Of a stretch of DNA of 64,000 bases, positions 43,622-51,424 are shown piece after piece. Source of the DNA: Berkiella sp964594635. GTDB lineage: Bacteria > Pseudomonadota > Gammaproteobacteria > Berkiellales > Berkiellaceae. The translations under genes were made by a program, and so were the position numbers. The stretch is from contig CAZQMV010000005.1 of the NCBI GenBank assembly GCA_964594635.1, positions 1 through 64,000 of the forward strand, given 5' to 3'. Below the pieces are notes generated by a model. That model made no database searches, had not been told where the DNA came from, and saw nothing but the letters and a program-made list of their open reading frames with translations. The stretch's first letter is position 1, and every line of letters begins with the position of its first letter.

Positions 43622-44737
43622 ATGCATAAGTTAGCTAAAAGCTTTATTGTTTTTGCCATGATCAATGCGAGTGTTGTTTTTGCTGCTGATAAAGTCGTCA
43701 AAATTGGCATTGCAGGCCCTTTCTCAGGTCCTTATGCCTCTTTTGGTGATCAATTTTGGCTTGGTGCTGAAAAAGCGGTTGAGGATCTTAATAGCAAAGG
43801 CGGAATCAATGGCGATAAAATTGAGCTGATTAAAGCAGATGATAAATGCTCTGCCAAGCAAGCCGAAATCGTTGCTAAACGATTGGCTGAAGAAGAAAAA
43901 GTCAGTGCAGTGATTGGTCACTTTTGTTCATCCTCTACATTAGCTGCTTCTAAAATTTATTCTGATGCGGGTGTTGTTATGATTACTCCAGCGTCGACTA
44001 ACCCCACCATTACAGAGCAAGGTTTAAAAACCATTTTTCGCATGTGTGGCCGTGATGATCAACAAGCCCCCGTTGCTGCTAAATTTATAGCAAACGATCT
44101 CAAAGCTAAAAAAGCTGTGCTTATTCATGATGACGAAACCTACGGTACAGGACTTACTAATACGATTAAATCCGATCTTGAAAAACGCCGTATCAAAGTC
44201 ACCTTGTTTAAGGGGATTGCTCGCGGCACCAAAGATTTTTCTGCACTGGTTGCCGAGATAAAGCAACAAGATCCCGATGTGATTTACTTTGGAGGCTTGC
44301 ATACCGAAGCAGGAGCATTTGTTAAACAATTACGTGAAAATGAGATCAACGCACCTATCATTGCAGGAGATGGCATCGTTGCATCCGATTTTGTCACTTC
44401 TGCTGGTGGACACAAAATGGCAAAGGGTATCTATATGACCTTTGGTATTGATCCTCGGACATTAGCTAGCGCCAAAGGGACGGTTAAAGCTTTCAAAGAC
44501 GAACAAATCGATCCCGAAGGCTATACGCTTTATTCTTATGCAGCGGTACAAGCCATTGCCAAAGCAATACAGGAAACCAAAAGCCGTGATGGTCAATTAC
44601 TGGCCGATTGGTTACACAACAATAAAGTCAAGACAGTCCTCGGCGAAAAAGAATGGGATAACAAAGGTGACCTCAAGACTACCAATTACATTATGTATGA
44701 ATGGAATGGTAGTGGGAAGTATTCGCCGGTTCACTAA
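43622..44737 (+). CDS. Branched-chain amino acid ABC transporter substrate-binding protein (LivJ/LivK-like)
   Basis: A 371-residue periplasmic binding protein with a signal peptide ending VVFAAD near residue 21. The Leu/Ile/Val-binding signature is KIGIAGPFSGPYASFGDQ then LNSKGGINGDKIELIKADD. The ligand-binding region VIGHFCSSSTLAASKIY and the end YTLYSYAAVQAIAKAI also fit. An AAGGAG site precedes the ATG. No livHMGF permease or ATPase genes are next to it, so it must share a transporter encoded elsewhere or serve a sensory role. The branched-chain catabolic genes start 1.1 kb downstream. Confidence 0.9.
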   Translation: MHKLAKSFIVFAMINASVVFAADKVVKIGIAGPFSGPYASFGDQFWLGAEKAVEDLNSKGGINGDKIELIKADDKCSAKQAEIVAKRLAEEEKVSAVIGHFCSSSTLAASKIYSDAGVVMITPASTNPTITEQGLKTIFRMCGRDDQQAPVAAKFIANDLKAKKAVLIHDDETYGTGLTNTIKSDLEKRRIKVTLFKGIARGTKDFSALVAEIKQQDPDVIYFGGLHTEAGAFVKQLRENEINAPIIAGDGIVASDFVTSAGGHKMAKGIYMTFGIDPRTLASAKGTVKAFKDEQIDPEGYTLYSYAAVQAIAKAIQETKSRDGQLLADWLHNNKVKTVLGEKEWDNKGDLKTTNYIMYEWNGSGKYSPVH

Positions 44738-44760
44738 TTAAAATTGACATAACAACCACT

Positions 44761-44783
44761 GGCACTTGGGCTCACCGAGTGCC
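44761..44783. terminator. Stem-loop between convergent genes
   Basis: GGCACTTGG at 44761-44769 pairs with CCGAGTGCC at 44775-44783 with one mismatch. It lies 23 bases after the binding-protein stop and may serve both strands. Confidence 0.45.
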
Positions 44784-44813
44784 TTGGATGTTAAGTATCA
44801 CACGAAGCGGATA

Positions 44814-45077
44814 TCAGTCATTCATTCTGCTTTGGACATCAAAATCTGATGAGTAACGCTCAGCATCATCATAACGATAACGCTGGTGACGAGCCCGCGT
44901 TTCATTATCTGAATAATATCTATCATCATATCTGCCTTGACTCATTTCACGCGTTTCTCTATCCCAAGTAGGACCACGTGACGAATCTCTATCGCCACCA
45001 CCACCTTCAATGGCGGATGCAGCACCTGAAACCATTGCTATTGCAAAAAGTGCACTTACCCATTTGTAATGATTCAT
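44814..45077 (-). CDS. Small secreted, charged, tyrosine- and arginine-rich protein
   Basis: An 87-residue product starting MNHYKWVSALFAIAMVSGAA with a GGAGG site before the ATG. The signal peptide is probably cut after ASA. The mature 65 residues are very hydrophilic and rich in D, R, S and Y (GGGGDRDSSRG, RYDDRYYSDNETRARHQRYR). It has no cysteine and no recognised domain. The composition suggests a disordered exported protein. A short AAGGT/ACCTT hairpin overlaps the leader just before the ribosome-binding site. Function is unknown. Confidence 0.65.
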   Translation of the reverse strand: MNHYKWVSALFAIAMVSGAASAIEGGGGDRDSSRGPTWDRETREMSQGRYDDRYYSDNETRARHQRYRYDDAERYSSDFDVQSRMND

Positions 45078-45235
45078 AATAACCTCCAAGGTTCTCACAC
45101 CTTAATAAGGTCGGCAACCGGAGCACAACCTATTATATAAGATCTGTATATATCTCGAGTAAAATCACACCCAAATAGTTCAATTATCTTAAAAGGTGGA
45201 TCTACGCTGCTTTACCTTTTTTGAACAACAAACGC

Positions 45236-45254
45236 GTGTGACGGCAGGTCACAC
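45236..45254. terminator. Hairpin downstream of the Cys/His-rich gene
   Basis: GTGTGAC at 45236-45242 and GTCACAC at 45248-45254 are perfect inverted copies with a five-base loop, 18 bases past the stop on the minus strand. No T-run follows. Confidence 0.4.
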
Positions 45255-45271
45255 ACATTTGCTACCTTCAA

Positions 45272-45739
45272 TTAACGGTGTTCACGACCAACTTCTTCAA
45301 TGTATTCTTCAATGTATGCACCATTGTCATTGTTTGTATTGTTAAAGCTGGTTTTTCTAGCAGTAGGATGGTTTCTGCCTGACATTTTCTTTTCTTCAAC
45401 ACTGTCATTGTGACCACGTTGTGTAGTGTGTTGATGTTGTTTTTTGGAATGTTTATGTGTGCCGCACTGCTTTTTGTAATGACGTTTATGATGATGTTTT
45501 GGTGGGCATACTTTAGCGCATGGTTTTGCACATGGTTTTGCACATGGTTTTGCGCATGGTCTCGCACATGGGCGGCAACGAGGACCTTTGCAACTAGGAT
45601 CCATTTGAATTTGAGCAACGGTTTGTTCTGGTTTTACGTTGTTTGCAGCTTTGTCATAACGCACCATTTCAGCAGCGCCAGCGCTTTGAGCAATCATCAA
45701 GCCAACGCCTACAATCACACCTAGTAATCCTTTACGCAT
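45272..45739 (-). CDS. Secreted Cys/His-rich protein with PCAK repeats
   Basis: A 155-residue protein with an AAGGAG site and a signal peptide (LLGVIVGVGLMIAQSAGAAE). Around residues 49-80 it has a cysteine cluster, CKGPRCRPCARPCAKPCAKP continuing CAKPCAK. A histidine/lysine-rich stretch follows (PPKHHHKRHYKKQCGTHKHS), and then an acidic C-terminus. The repeat is encoded by 12-base units at about 45517-45571. Exported Cys/His clusters suggest metal binding or disulfide cross-linking; this is inference. No known family was recognised. Confidence 0.7.
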   Translation of the reverse strand: MRKGLLGVIVGVGLMIAQSAGAAEMVRYDKAANNVKPEQTVAQIQMDPSCKGPRCRPCARPCAKPCAKPCAKPCAKVCPPKHHHKRHYKKQCGTHKHSKKQHQHTTQRGHNDSVEEKKMSGRNHPTARKTSFNNTNNDNGAYIEEYIEEVGREHR

Positions 45740-45843
45740 ACGTATCTCCTTGGATAAATGTTAGCTAACAACAAATAAAGAAAGTCGTCCTAAATAGGCT
45801 TACTCTAGGTATAGTGCATGGATAAGAGTTTGTCACCCTGCTT

Positions 45844-45874
45844 CCGCCGTCGCTAGCGTTGCTAGCTATGGCGG
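45844..45874. repeat. Palindromic sequence downstream of the 2-oxoacid dehydrogenase operon
   Basis: CCGCC at 45844 and GGCGG at 45870 enclose two inverted GCTAGC units. It lies 25 bases past the E2 stop and could act as a 3' barrier or be a dispersed palindromic repeat. Confidence 0.4.
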
Positions 45875-45898
45875 ACAAGTCGCAATTGCGATGAGGGT

Positions 45899-46990
45899 TT
45901 ATTGGAGGTGGCGTATTAATAAAGAAAGAAAGCGAGTGGCTTCACCGCCGGTTACAGCGCGATGATCAAATGATAATGATAGCGGCAATACTGATCGAAC
46001 AGCAGGTTGTCCTTCATAAGCCAACACTTCTTGCCGTAAAGAACCCACTCCTAAAATTGCAACCGTCGGTGGCACAACAATGGGGTTTGCATAACGACCA
46101 GCAAAGTTCCCAAAATTCGATAACACAATGGTGCTTCCTTGAAGTTTCGAAGGCGCAATGCTGCGTGCTCGTACTTCTGATTTCAACGTTTCAATTTCAC
46201 TGCGAATTTGTTCTTTGGTTTTCATTTGCGCATCTTGAATCACCGGCACAAATAAACCATCAGGTGTATCGATTGCCAAACCGACATGTACTTCTTTAAA
46301 AATACGACGCCCCATGGCCTTGCCATCATACCAAGCATTTAATGCAGGTTCTTCAAGACTTGCTTTGACCATCGCGAGAATCACTTTGGTCGTAAAATCT
46401 TTTTCTTTTACCCAAGACGTAATGTCCGCATCATCTACCACAGTGACCGGCACCACTTCCGCATGAGACTGTGACATTACTGTTGCCATAAAACGACGTA
46501 CACCCCGTAACGGCTCTAACGGCGGCGCAGAAGCGAGTGCTTCACTCGCATTTTTAACGTCATCGGCTGTAATAGTATTATCATTGCCCGTTGGCGTGAT
46601 CGATGCTAAATCGACATTGAGTTTTTTGGCCAAGGCACGCACCGCAGGCAACACTTTAACGCCTTGCACTCGACTAGAGATAGGCATAGCTTGTTCGGTG
46701 AGCACTTCATGCCCTACTTTAATTTCGCCCGCAACGGTTCCTGTTTCTTCACGAGCAGCAACCTTGAAATCCACTAAAGGAGATCCCGTTAAAATAATAT
46801 CGCCTTTCTTGCCATGCAATTTAGCAATTTGTCCGGTATACGGAGAAGGTACTTCAACAATAGCTTTAGCCGTTTCAATAGAAACAAGCGGTGAATCCGC
46901 TGTTACATCATCACCCTCTTTGACATGCCACTCCGAAATTTCACCATCCGGTAATCCTTCGCCAAGATCTGGCAATAAAAAAGTCTTCAT
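45899..46990 (-). CDS. Branched-chain 2-oxoacid dehydrogenase E2 (dihydrolipoamide acyltransferase)
   Basis: A 363-residue E2 with one lipoyl domain (lipoyl lysine K42 in IETAKAIVEV), a peripheral-subunit-binding segment VLPAVRALAKKLNVDLASIT near 115, and a catalytic domain from about 150. The catalytic motif reads SFDHRAVTGGEATRF; the usual HRxxDG has Thr in the Asp position. It transfers the acyl group to CoA. Branched-chain specificity is inferred from the adjacent leucine and isoleucine genes; a pyruvate dehydrogenase is the alternative. Starts inside the E1-beta stop (ATGA). Confidence 0.82.
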   Translation of the reverse strand: MKTFLLPDLGEGLPDGEISEWHVKEGDDVTADSPLVSIETAKAIVEVPSPYTGQIAKLHGKKGDIILTGSPLVDFKVAAREETGTVAGEIKVGHEVLTEQAMPISSRVQGVKVLPAVRALAKKLNVDLASITPTGNDNTITADDVKNASEALASAPPLEPLRGVRRFMATVMSQSHAEVVPVTVVDDADITSWVKEKDFTTKVILAMVKASLEEPALNAWYDGKAMGRRIFKEVHVGLAIDTPDGLFVPVIQDAQMKTKEQIRSEIETLKSEVRARSIAPSKLQGSTIVLSNFGNFAGRYANPIVVPPTVAILGVGSLRQEVLAYEGQPAVRSVLPLSLSFDHRAVTGGEATRFLSLLIRHLQ

Positions 46991-47967
46991 GCATACTCCA
47001 ATACATTCTTAACCGCATTCATAATGCGTTGTTCACTTGGGATAAATAATTTTTCTAATCGATAAAGTGGCATCACGGTATCGTATCCGGTCACTCGCAT
47101 TGGCGGTGCCATTAAACTCGTCAAGCCTTTTTCTGCTAGTTGAGCAATAATTTCTGAGCTTAAAGAGCATGTCGGATTGGCTTCTTGGATCACAACACAA
47201 CGACCCGTTTTTTCAACCGATTGCAAAATGGTATCCATATCCAACGGCTTAGCGGTTGCCACATCAATCACTTCAGCTTCAATACCTTGCGTTGATAATT
47301 TCTGTGCCACTTGTAAAGTTTCGTGAACCATTGCACCCCATGTCACCAAAGTAATATCTTTACCTTCTCGCAACACAAAACACACATCTAATGGTAGTGC
47401 TTCACCGTTATCAGGCACTTCTTCTTTAACTAAACGATAAATACGCTTGGGTTCCATAAAGATCACAGGATCGGGATCACGGATCGCTGCTAATAGCAGA
47501 CCATATGCTCTCGATGGACTTGATGGAATGACTACTCTTAACCCGGGGATCTGAGAAAAAAGCGCTTCCATACTGTCGGAATGATGCTCAGGTGCGCGAA
47601 TACCGCCCCCTGAAGGCGTACGGATCACCATTGGGCAGCTTAATCGACCTCGTGTACGGTTTCGAATTCGGCTACCATGCGACAAAATTTGATCAATACT
47701 GGCACAAATAAAATCCATAAATTGAATTTCAGCAACCGGTTTCATTCCACCAATGGCCATGCCCACCGCGAGCCCTGCAATCATATTTTCAGCTAAAGGC
47801 GTATCGCGAACACGCTCTTCGCCAAATTGTGCTTGCAACCCTGCTGTGGCACGAAAAACGCCACCATTTGCTCCAATGTCTTGACCAAAAACAACCACTT
47901 TTTCATCATGCGCTAATTCATAAGCCAAGGCTTGCGCGACCGCTTCAACTAAAGTAATAGCTGTCAT
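46987..47967 (-). CDS. 2-oxoacid dehydrogenase E1 beta subunit
   Basis: A 326-residue transketolase-like E1-beta. VVVFGQDIGANGGVFRATAG, the cofactor-side FMDFICASIDQI, RTPSGGGIRAPEHHSDSMEA and DVATAKPLDMDTI all fit the family. It forms the alpha2-beta2 E1 with the product of 47964. Both junctions overlap by four bases, so E1-alpha, E1-beta and E2 are coupled. No E3 (lipoamide dehydrogenase) gene is in the window; it is probably shared with other complexes. Confidence 0.9.
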   Translation of the reverse strand: MTAITLVEAVAQALAYELAHDEKVVVFGQDIGANGGVFRATAGLQAQFGEERVRDTPLAENMIAGLAVGMAIGGMKPVAEIQFMDFICASIDQILSHGSRIRNRTRGRLSCPMVIRTPSGGGIRAPEHHSDSMEALFSQIPGLRVVIPSSPSRAYGLLLAAIRDPDPVIFMEPKRIYRLVKEEVPDNGEALPLDVCFVLREGKDITLVTWGAMVHETLQVAQKLSTQGIEAEVIDVATAKPLDMDTILQSVEKTGRCVVIQEANPTCSLSSEIIAQLAEKGLTSLMAPPMRVTGYDTVMPLYRLEKLFIPSEQRIMNAVKNVLEYA

Positions 47968-49046
47968 GCTTTGTCTCCCTTTATCACGCTTGCACGTTGT
48001 GCTGAATATGCTTCAGGAAGAGTTTCATAAAGATAGTCAAACATCGTTTCAGGAGCAGGCATTGCAATCTCATTAAAATTTTCTACTGCTTTTTCAACTT
48101 CGGCAGTCACTTCTTTGATTAATTGTTGCTCTTTGTTCTCATCCCACAACCCATTAGCTATCATATATTTTTTTAATCTTTTAACGGGATCGTGCTTTTC
48201 ATGTGCGACCAGCACTTGTGGATCACGATAGCGGCTGGCATCGTCGGCAGTCGTATGATCGCCCATGCGGTAAGTCATTGCTTCAATCACCGTTGCACCT
48301 TGACCATTTCTGGCTTTCGCTAATGCTTTATCGAGTGTTTCTTTAACCGCAAAAATATCATCACCATCGATTTGCCACCCTTCAATTCCAGCAGCAATTG
48401 CTTTTTGTGCCAATGTTTGCGCTTTCGTTTGCTTTTCTCTTGGCAGTGAAATGGCCCATTGATTGTTGTTGATCACAAATACCACGGGTAATTCCCACAC
48501 GCCTGCCACATTCATGGCTTCGTAAAAATCACCTCGGGAAGTTGCGCCATCACCAAGTGCAACCACAACTGCTTGCTTTTTTTTCTGCAATTTGAGCGCA
48601 GTGGCAATCCCTACGGCATGTAAGGTTTGACTAGCAATAGGAACACAGATGGGCATGTCATGAGCATTATTGGCAAAATGATTCCCTCGCTCATCACCAC
48701 CCCAATAAAGAAACACTTCTTCCATTTTAACGCCGCGCCAAAATTGAGCGCCATATTCTCGATAATACGGACATAAAATATCCGCTTCTTGCATCGCAGC
48801 ACCAATGCCGACTGCAATCGCTTCTTGCCCTAGCGTTGAAGGATAGGTACCCAGCTTCCCAGTGCGTTGTAACGTGATCGCTTTTTTATCAAATATGCGC
48901 ATTAACCACATCATGCGATAGATCTTAATTAGCAGCGAAGGATCTTGTGCAAAAGAGGGTAATGGCTGCAAGACATTTGCCTCGGGATCCAGGTAGCAAA
49001 AATAAGGGATATCAAAATGTGCGACAGTAGTCGTTTGATGACTCAC
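47964..49046 (-). CDS. 2-oxoacid dehydrogenase E1 alpha subunit
   Basis: A 360-residue thiamine-diphosphate enzyme subunit. It has GTYPSTLGQEAIAVGIGAAM, the ThDP motif GDGATSRGDFYEAMNVAG ending in NNNQWAIS, and the phosphorylation-loop-like YRMGDHTTADDASRYR, which resembles branched-chain E1. The start is GTG at 49046 with AAAGGAG upstream. First gene of the leftward operon, divergent from the acyl-CoA dehydrogenase at 49147 across about 100 bases. It decarboxylates branched-chain (or possibly pyruvate) 2-oxoacids. Confidence 0.88.
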   Translation of the reverse strand: MSHQTTTVAHFDIPYFCYLDPEANVLQPLPSFAQDPSLLIKIYRMMWLMRIFDKKAITLQRTGKLGTYPSTLGQEAIAVGIGAAMQEADILCPYYREYGAQFWRGVKMEEVFLYWGGDERGNHFANNAHDMPICVPIASQTLHAVGIATALKLQKKKQAVVVALGDGATSRGDFYEAMNVAGVWELPVVFVINNNQWAISLPREKQTKAQTLAQKAIAAGIEGWQIDGDDIFAVKETLDKALAKARNGQGATVIEAMTYRMGDHTTADDASRYRDPQVLVAHEKHDPVKRLKKYMIANGLWDENKEQQLIKEVTAEVEKAVENFNEIAMPAPETMFDYLYETLPEAYSAQRASVIKGDKA

Positions 49047-49146
49047 TAACAGTTCTCCTTTAACCCAAAACGTGAGCTAATTCTAACAGTCTCGGTAAAA
49101 TTCTGATACGTTGATAATCTGCCAGTTTAGTTAAAGGGTGTTAACT

Positions 49147-50289
49147 ATGTTACTAACAGAAGAGTATCTACTGGTCCAAGAAAGCACGCGTTCACTCGCT
49201 GAAAAGATGATCCGCCCCTTTGTGGAAGAATGGGAAAAAAATAAAACTTTTCCGGAAGTTGCTATTAATGCCTTAGGCCAAGCCGGTTTTTTAGGCATGC
49301 TGGTACCTGAAAAATTTGCAGGATCGGAAAGTGATCACTTGGCTTTTGTCTTGAGCGTTATTGAAATAGCTAAAGCCTCTGGATCGATTTCAACGATTAT
49401 GAGCGTCCAAAATAGCCTGGTATGTGCTCCCATTTTAAAGTTCGGCACCAAAGCCCAACAGGAACAATTTTTGATCCCTTTAGCACGCGGTGAAAAATTG
49501 GGCGCTTTTTGCTTGAGTGAACCTCAAGCAGGCTCTGATGCTGCAAATTGCCAAACAATAGCAACCCATCATGGAGATACGTTTGTCCTGAATGGTGTTA
49601 AGCAATTTGTGACTAACGGGAAACATGCCGATATCGCCATTGTTTTTGCTAAAACCGATACCGCCTCAAAAAATCAAGGATTAAGTGCTTTTATCGTCCC
49701 CACCAGCACGAAAGGATTTGAAGTCGCTAAAATTGAACACAAAATGGGACAACACTCCACAGAAATTGCACAAATTGTCCTGGATGACTGTCATGTCCCT
49801 GCGGCTTATCTGCTGGGCAGCCAAGGCCAAGGTTATAAAATTGCTTTGGGTAACTTAGAATGCGGACGCTTAGGGATTGCTGCACAATCGATAGGGATGG
49901 CAGAAGAGGCTTTACGCTTAAGCCTTCAGTACGCAAAAGAAAGAAAAGCCTTTGATAAATTTCTGTATCAACACCAAGCCATCAGTTTTAAATTAGCCGA
50001 TATGGCCACTCAATTAGAAGCTGCTAAACAATTACTTTATCATGCAGCGCTATTAAGAGATGCCAATAAACCTTGCCTCAAAGAAGCATCGATGGCCAAA
50101 TTATTTGCCAGTGAAGCTGCTGAAAAAATTTGCCGTGAAGCCATTCAAATTTATGGCGGTTATGGTTATTTACAAGATTTTCCATTAGAGCGCATTTACC
50201 GAGATGTGCGCGTGACCACCATTTATGAAGGCACCAGTGAAATTCAGCGATATATTATTAGTAAAGAATTGATTGCGCAATCTCTGTAG
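49147..50289 (+). CDS. Acyl-CoA dehydrogenase (short/branched-chain type)
   Basis: From the ATG at 49147, with AAAGGG eight bases before it, the protein is 380 residues. It has the FAD-binding stretch GAFCLSEPQAGSDAANCQT, FVTNGKHADIAIVFAKTD and the C-terminal IYGGYGYLQDFPLERIYRDV. The catalytic base Glu lies in IYEGTSEIQ near residue 361, as in short-chain and 2-methylacyl-CoA dehydrogenases. Beside the E1/E2 operon and a type II hydroxyacyl-CoA dehydrogenase, oxidation of 2-methylbutyryl- or isobutyryl-CoA is likely. Confidence 0.88.
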   Translation: MLLTEEYLLVQESTRSLAEKMIRPFVEEWEKNKTFPEVAINALGQAGFLGMLVPEKFAGSESDHLAFVLSVIEIAKASGSISTIMSVQNSLVCAPILKFGTKAQQEQFLIPLARGEKLGAFCLSEPQAGSDAANCQTIATHHGDTFVLNGVKQFVTNGKHADIAIVFAKTDTASKNQGLSAFIVPTSTKGFEVAKIEHKMGQHSTEIAQIVLDDCHVPAAYLLGSQGQGYKIALGNLECGRLGIAAQSIGMAEEALRLSLQYAKERKAFDKFLYQHQAISFKLADMATQLEAAKQLLYHAALLRDANKPCLKEASMAKLFASEAAEKICREAIQIYGGYGYLQDFPLERIYRDVRVTTIYEGTSEIQRYIISKELIAQSL

Positions 50290-50580
50290 GGGCCACCCGG
50301 GACGGCACAGAGGCTGAGGGATCCCCACGAATATTGAAAGAAATACGTCGCATAGCGACAAATTGCTCTTCCCTTGTAAAGGGAAGAGGCGTGCTTTGCA
50401 CGCACAGATGGATTTTCTCAAGATAAAATCTCTCTTGCGCTACGCGCCTCTCTCCTTTACAAGGAGAGATCTTTGGTTGCTACGCAACCAGTCATGTTTT
50501 TTGAATTATAATCATCTGATTTTACTCTATTTATTTTATAATTTTGTGGGGAGCCCCCAGGCCCAGAGGCCGTCCCCTAC
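50286..50580. repeat. Cluster of four hairpins framed by inverted GTAGGGG ends
   Basis: Between two convergent genes lie the perfect stems CTCTTCCCTT/AAGGGAAGAG (50366-50388), GCGTGC/GCACGC (50389-50403), TCTCTCCTT/AAGGAGAGA (50449-50469) and GGTTGC/GCAACC (50475-50489). GTAGGGG at 50286 and CCCCTAC at 50574 mark the ends, which run up to the flanking stop codons. No gene is supported in it. Confidence 0.65.
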
Positions 50581-51326
50581 GCATTCATGCGTAAAGCACC
50601 GTCTAAACGTATTACTTCGCCGTTCAGCATGGGATTATCTATGATATGCGCGACCAAAGCAGCATATTCTTGCGGTAAACCAAACCGTTTAGGATAAACC
50701 GTTTGGTTTACTAAACTTGTTCGTACTTCGATCGGCATATTTTGCATCATGGCTGTGTCCATGATACCGGGTGCAATGGTCATCACGCGTATATTAAAGC
50801 GGGCTAGCTCACGGGCTGCAGGGAGTGTCAACGATACAATCCCTCCCTTAGAAGCACTGTAAGCAGTTTGACCAATTTGCCCATCAAAAGCGGCAATCGA
50901 AGCGGTATTAATGATCACGCCACGCTCGTCACTTTGATTTTCTTGACTCATCATCAGCGCAGCACTTAAGCGCATGATATTATAAGTGCCAATTAAATTA
51001 ATCTGGATCACTTCTTCAAATTGACTTAATGGCGTAGCGCCCTCTTTGCCAACCATGCGCTTTGCCGGTGCGATACCAGCGCAATTCACAACGATCGACA
51101 AGGCGTGCTGATTGATCTCAGCGAAAGCGTTTTCTACCGCTTGCGCTTGTGTGATATCACAAGCAATCCCCAAACCCTTGACTGCCTTAGCCACGCTTTG
51201 CGCATGGGCTTCTGACTTGTCGAGTACAATAATCTTTGCACCTAGTTCAGCTAAATACCTAGCTGTTGCCTCTCCTAGACCTTGACCACCGCCGACAATT
51301 AACGCAACTTTATCTTGGATTTTCAT
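50577..51326 (-). CDS. Short-chain dehydrogenase, type II 3-hydroxyacyl-CoA dehydrogenase-like
   Basis: A 249-residue classical SDR. It has the NAD loop VGGGQGLGEATARYLAELGA with D36-type acidic residue (VLDKSEA), NCAGIAPAKRM, INTASIAAFDGQIGQTAYSA followed by SKGG, and APGIMDTAMM. This is the pattern of HSD17B10-type 3-hydroxy-2-methylbutyryl-CoA dehydrogenases of isoleucine breakdown. It is transcribed divergently from the leucine operon that starts at 51425, so both may share a control region. Confidence 0.88.
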   Translation of the reverse strand: MKIQDKVALIVGGGQGLGEATARYLAELGAKIIVLDKSEAHAQSVAKAVKGLGIACDITQAQAVENAFAEINQHALSIVVNCAGIAPAKRMVGKEGATPLSQFEEVIQINLIGTYNIMRLSAALMMSQENQSDERGVIINTASIAAFDGQIGQTAYSASKGGIVSLTLPAARELARFNIRVMTIAPGIMDTAMMQNMPIEVRTSLVNQTVYPKRFGLPQEYAALVAHIIDNPMLNGEVIRLDGALRMNA

Positions 51327-51354
51327 CTGATTTTTTGCATTCTTAATCTAACCC

Positions 51355-51383
51355 TTGAGACAATCCATCGTAACCAATATACA
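51355..51383 (+). promoter_or_regulatory. Possible promoter of the leucine-catabolism operon
   Basis: TTGAGA at 51355 and TATACA at 51378 with a 17-base spacer lie about 40 bases ahead of the first gene. The match is partial, but the position between divergent operons fits. Confidence 0.4.
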
Positions 51384-51424
51384 ATGCCAAAGTCACGCGG
51401 TTAATTTAGGTAAAGGAACGTCAA

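Noticed and set aside
45410..45724. A plus-strand gene rich in W, C and F
   Set aside because: It is the mirror of the PCAK repeat gene on the minus strand, which has a signal peptide and a ribosome-binding site.
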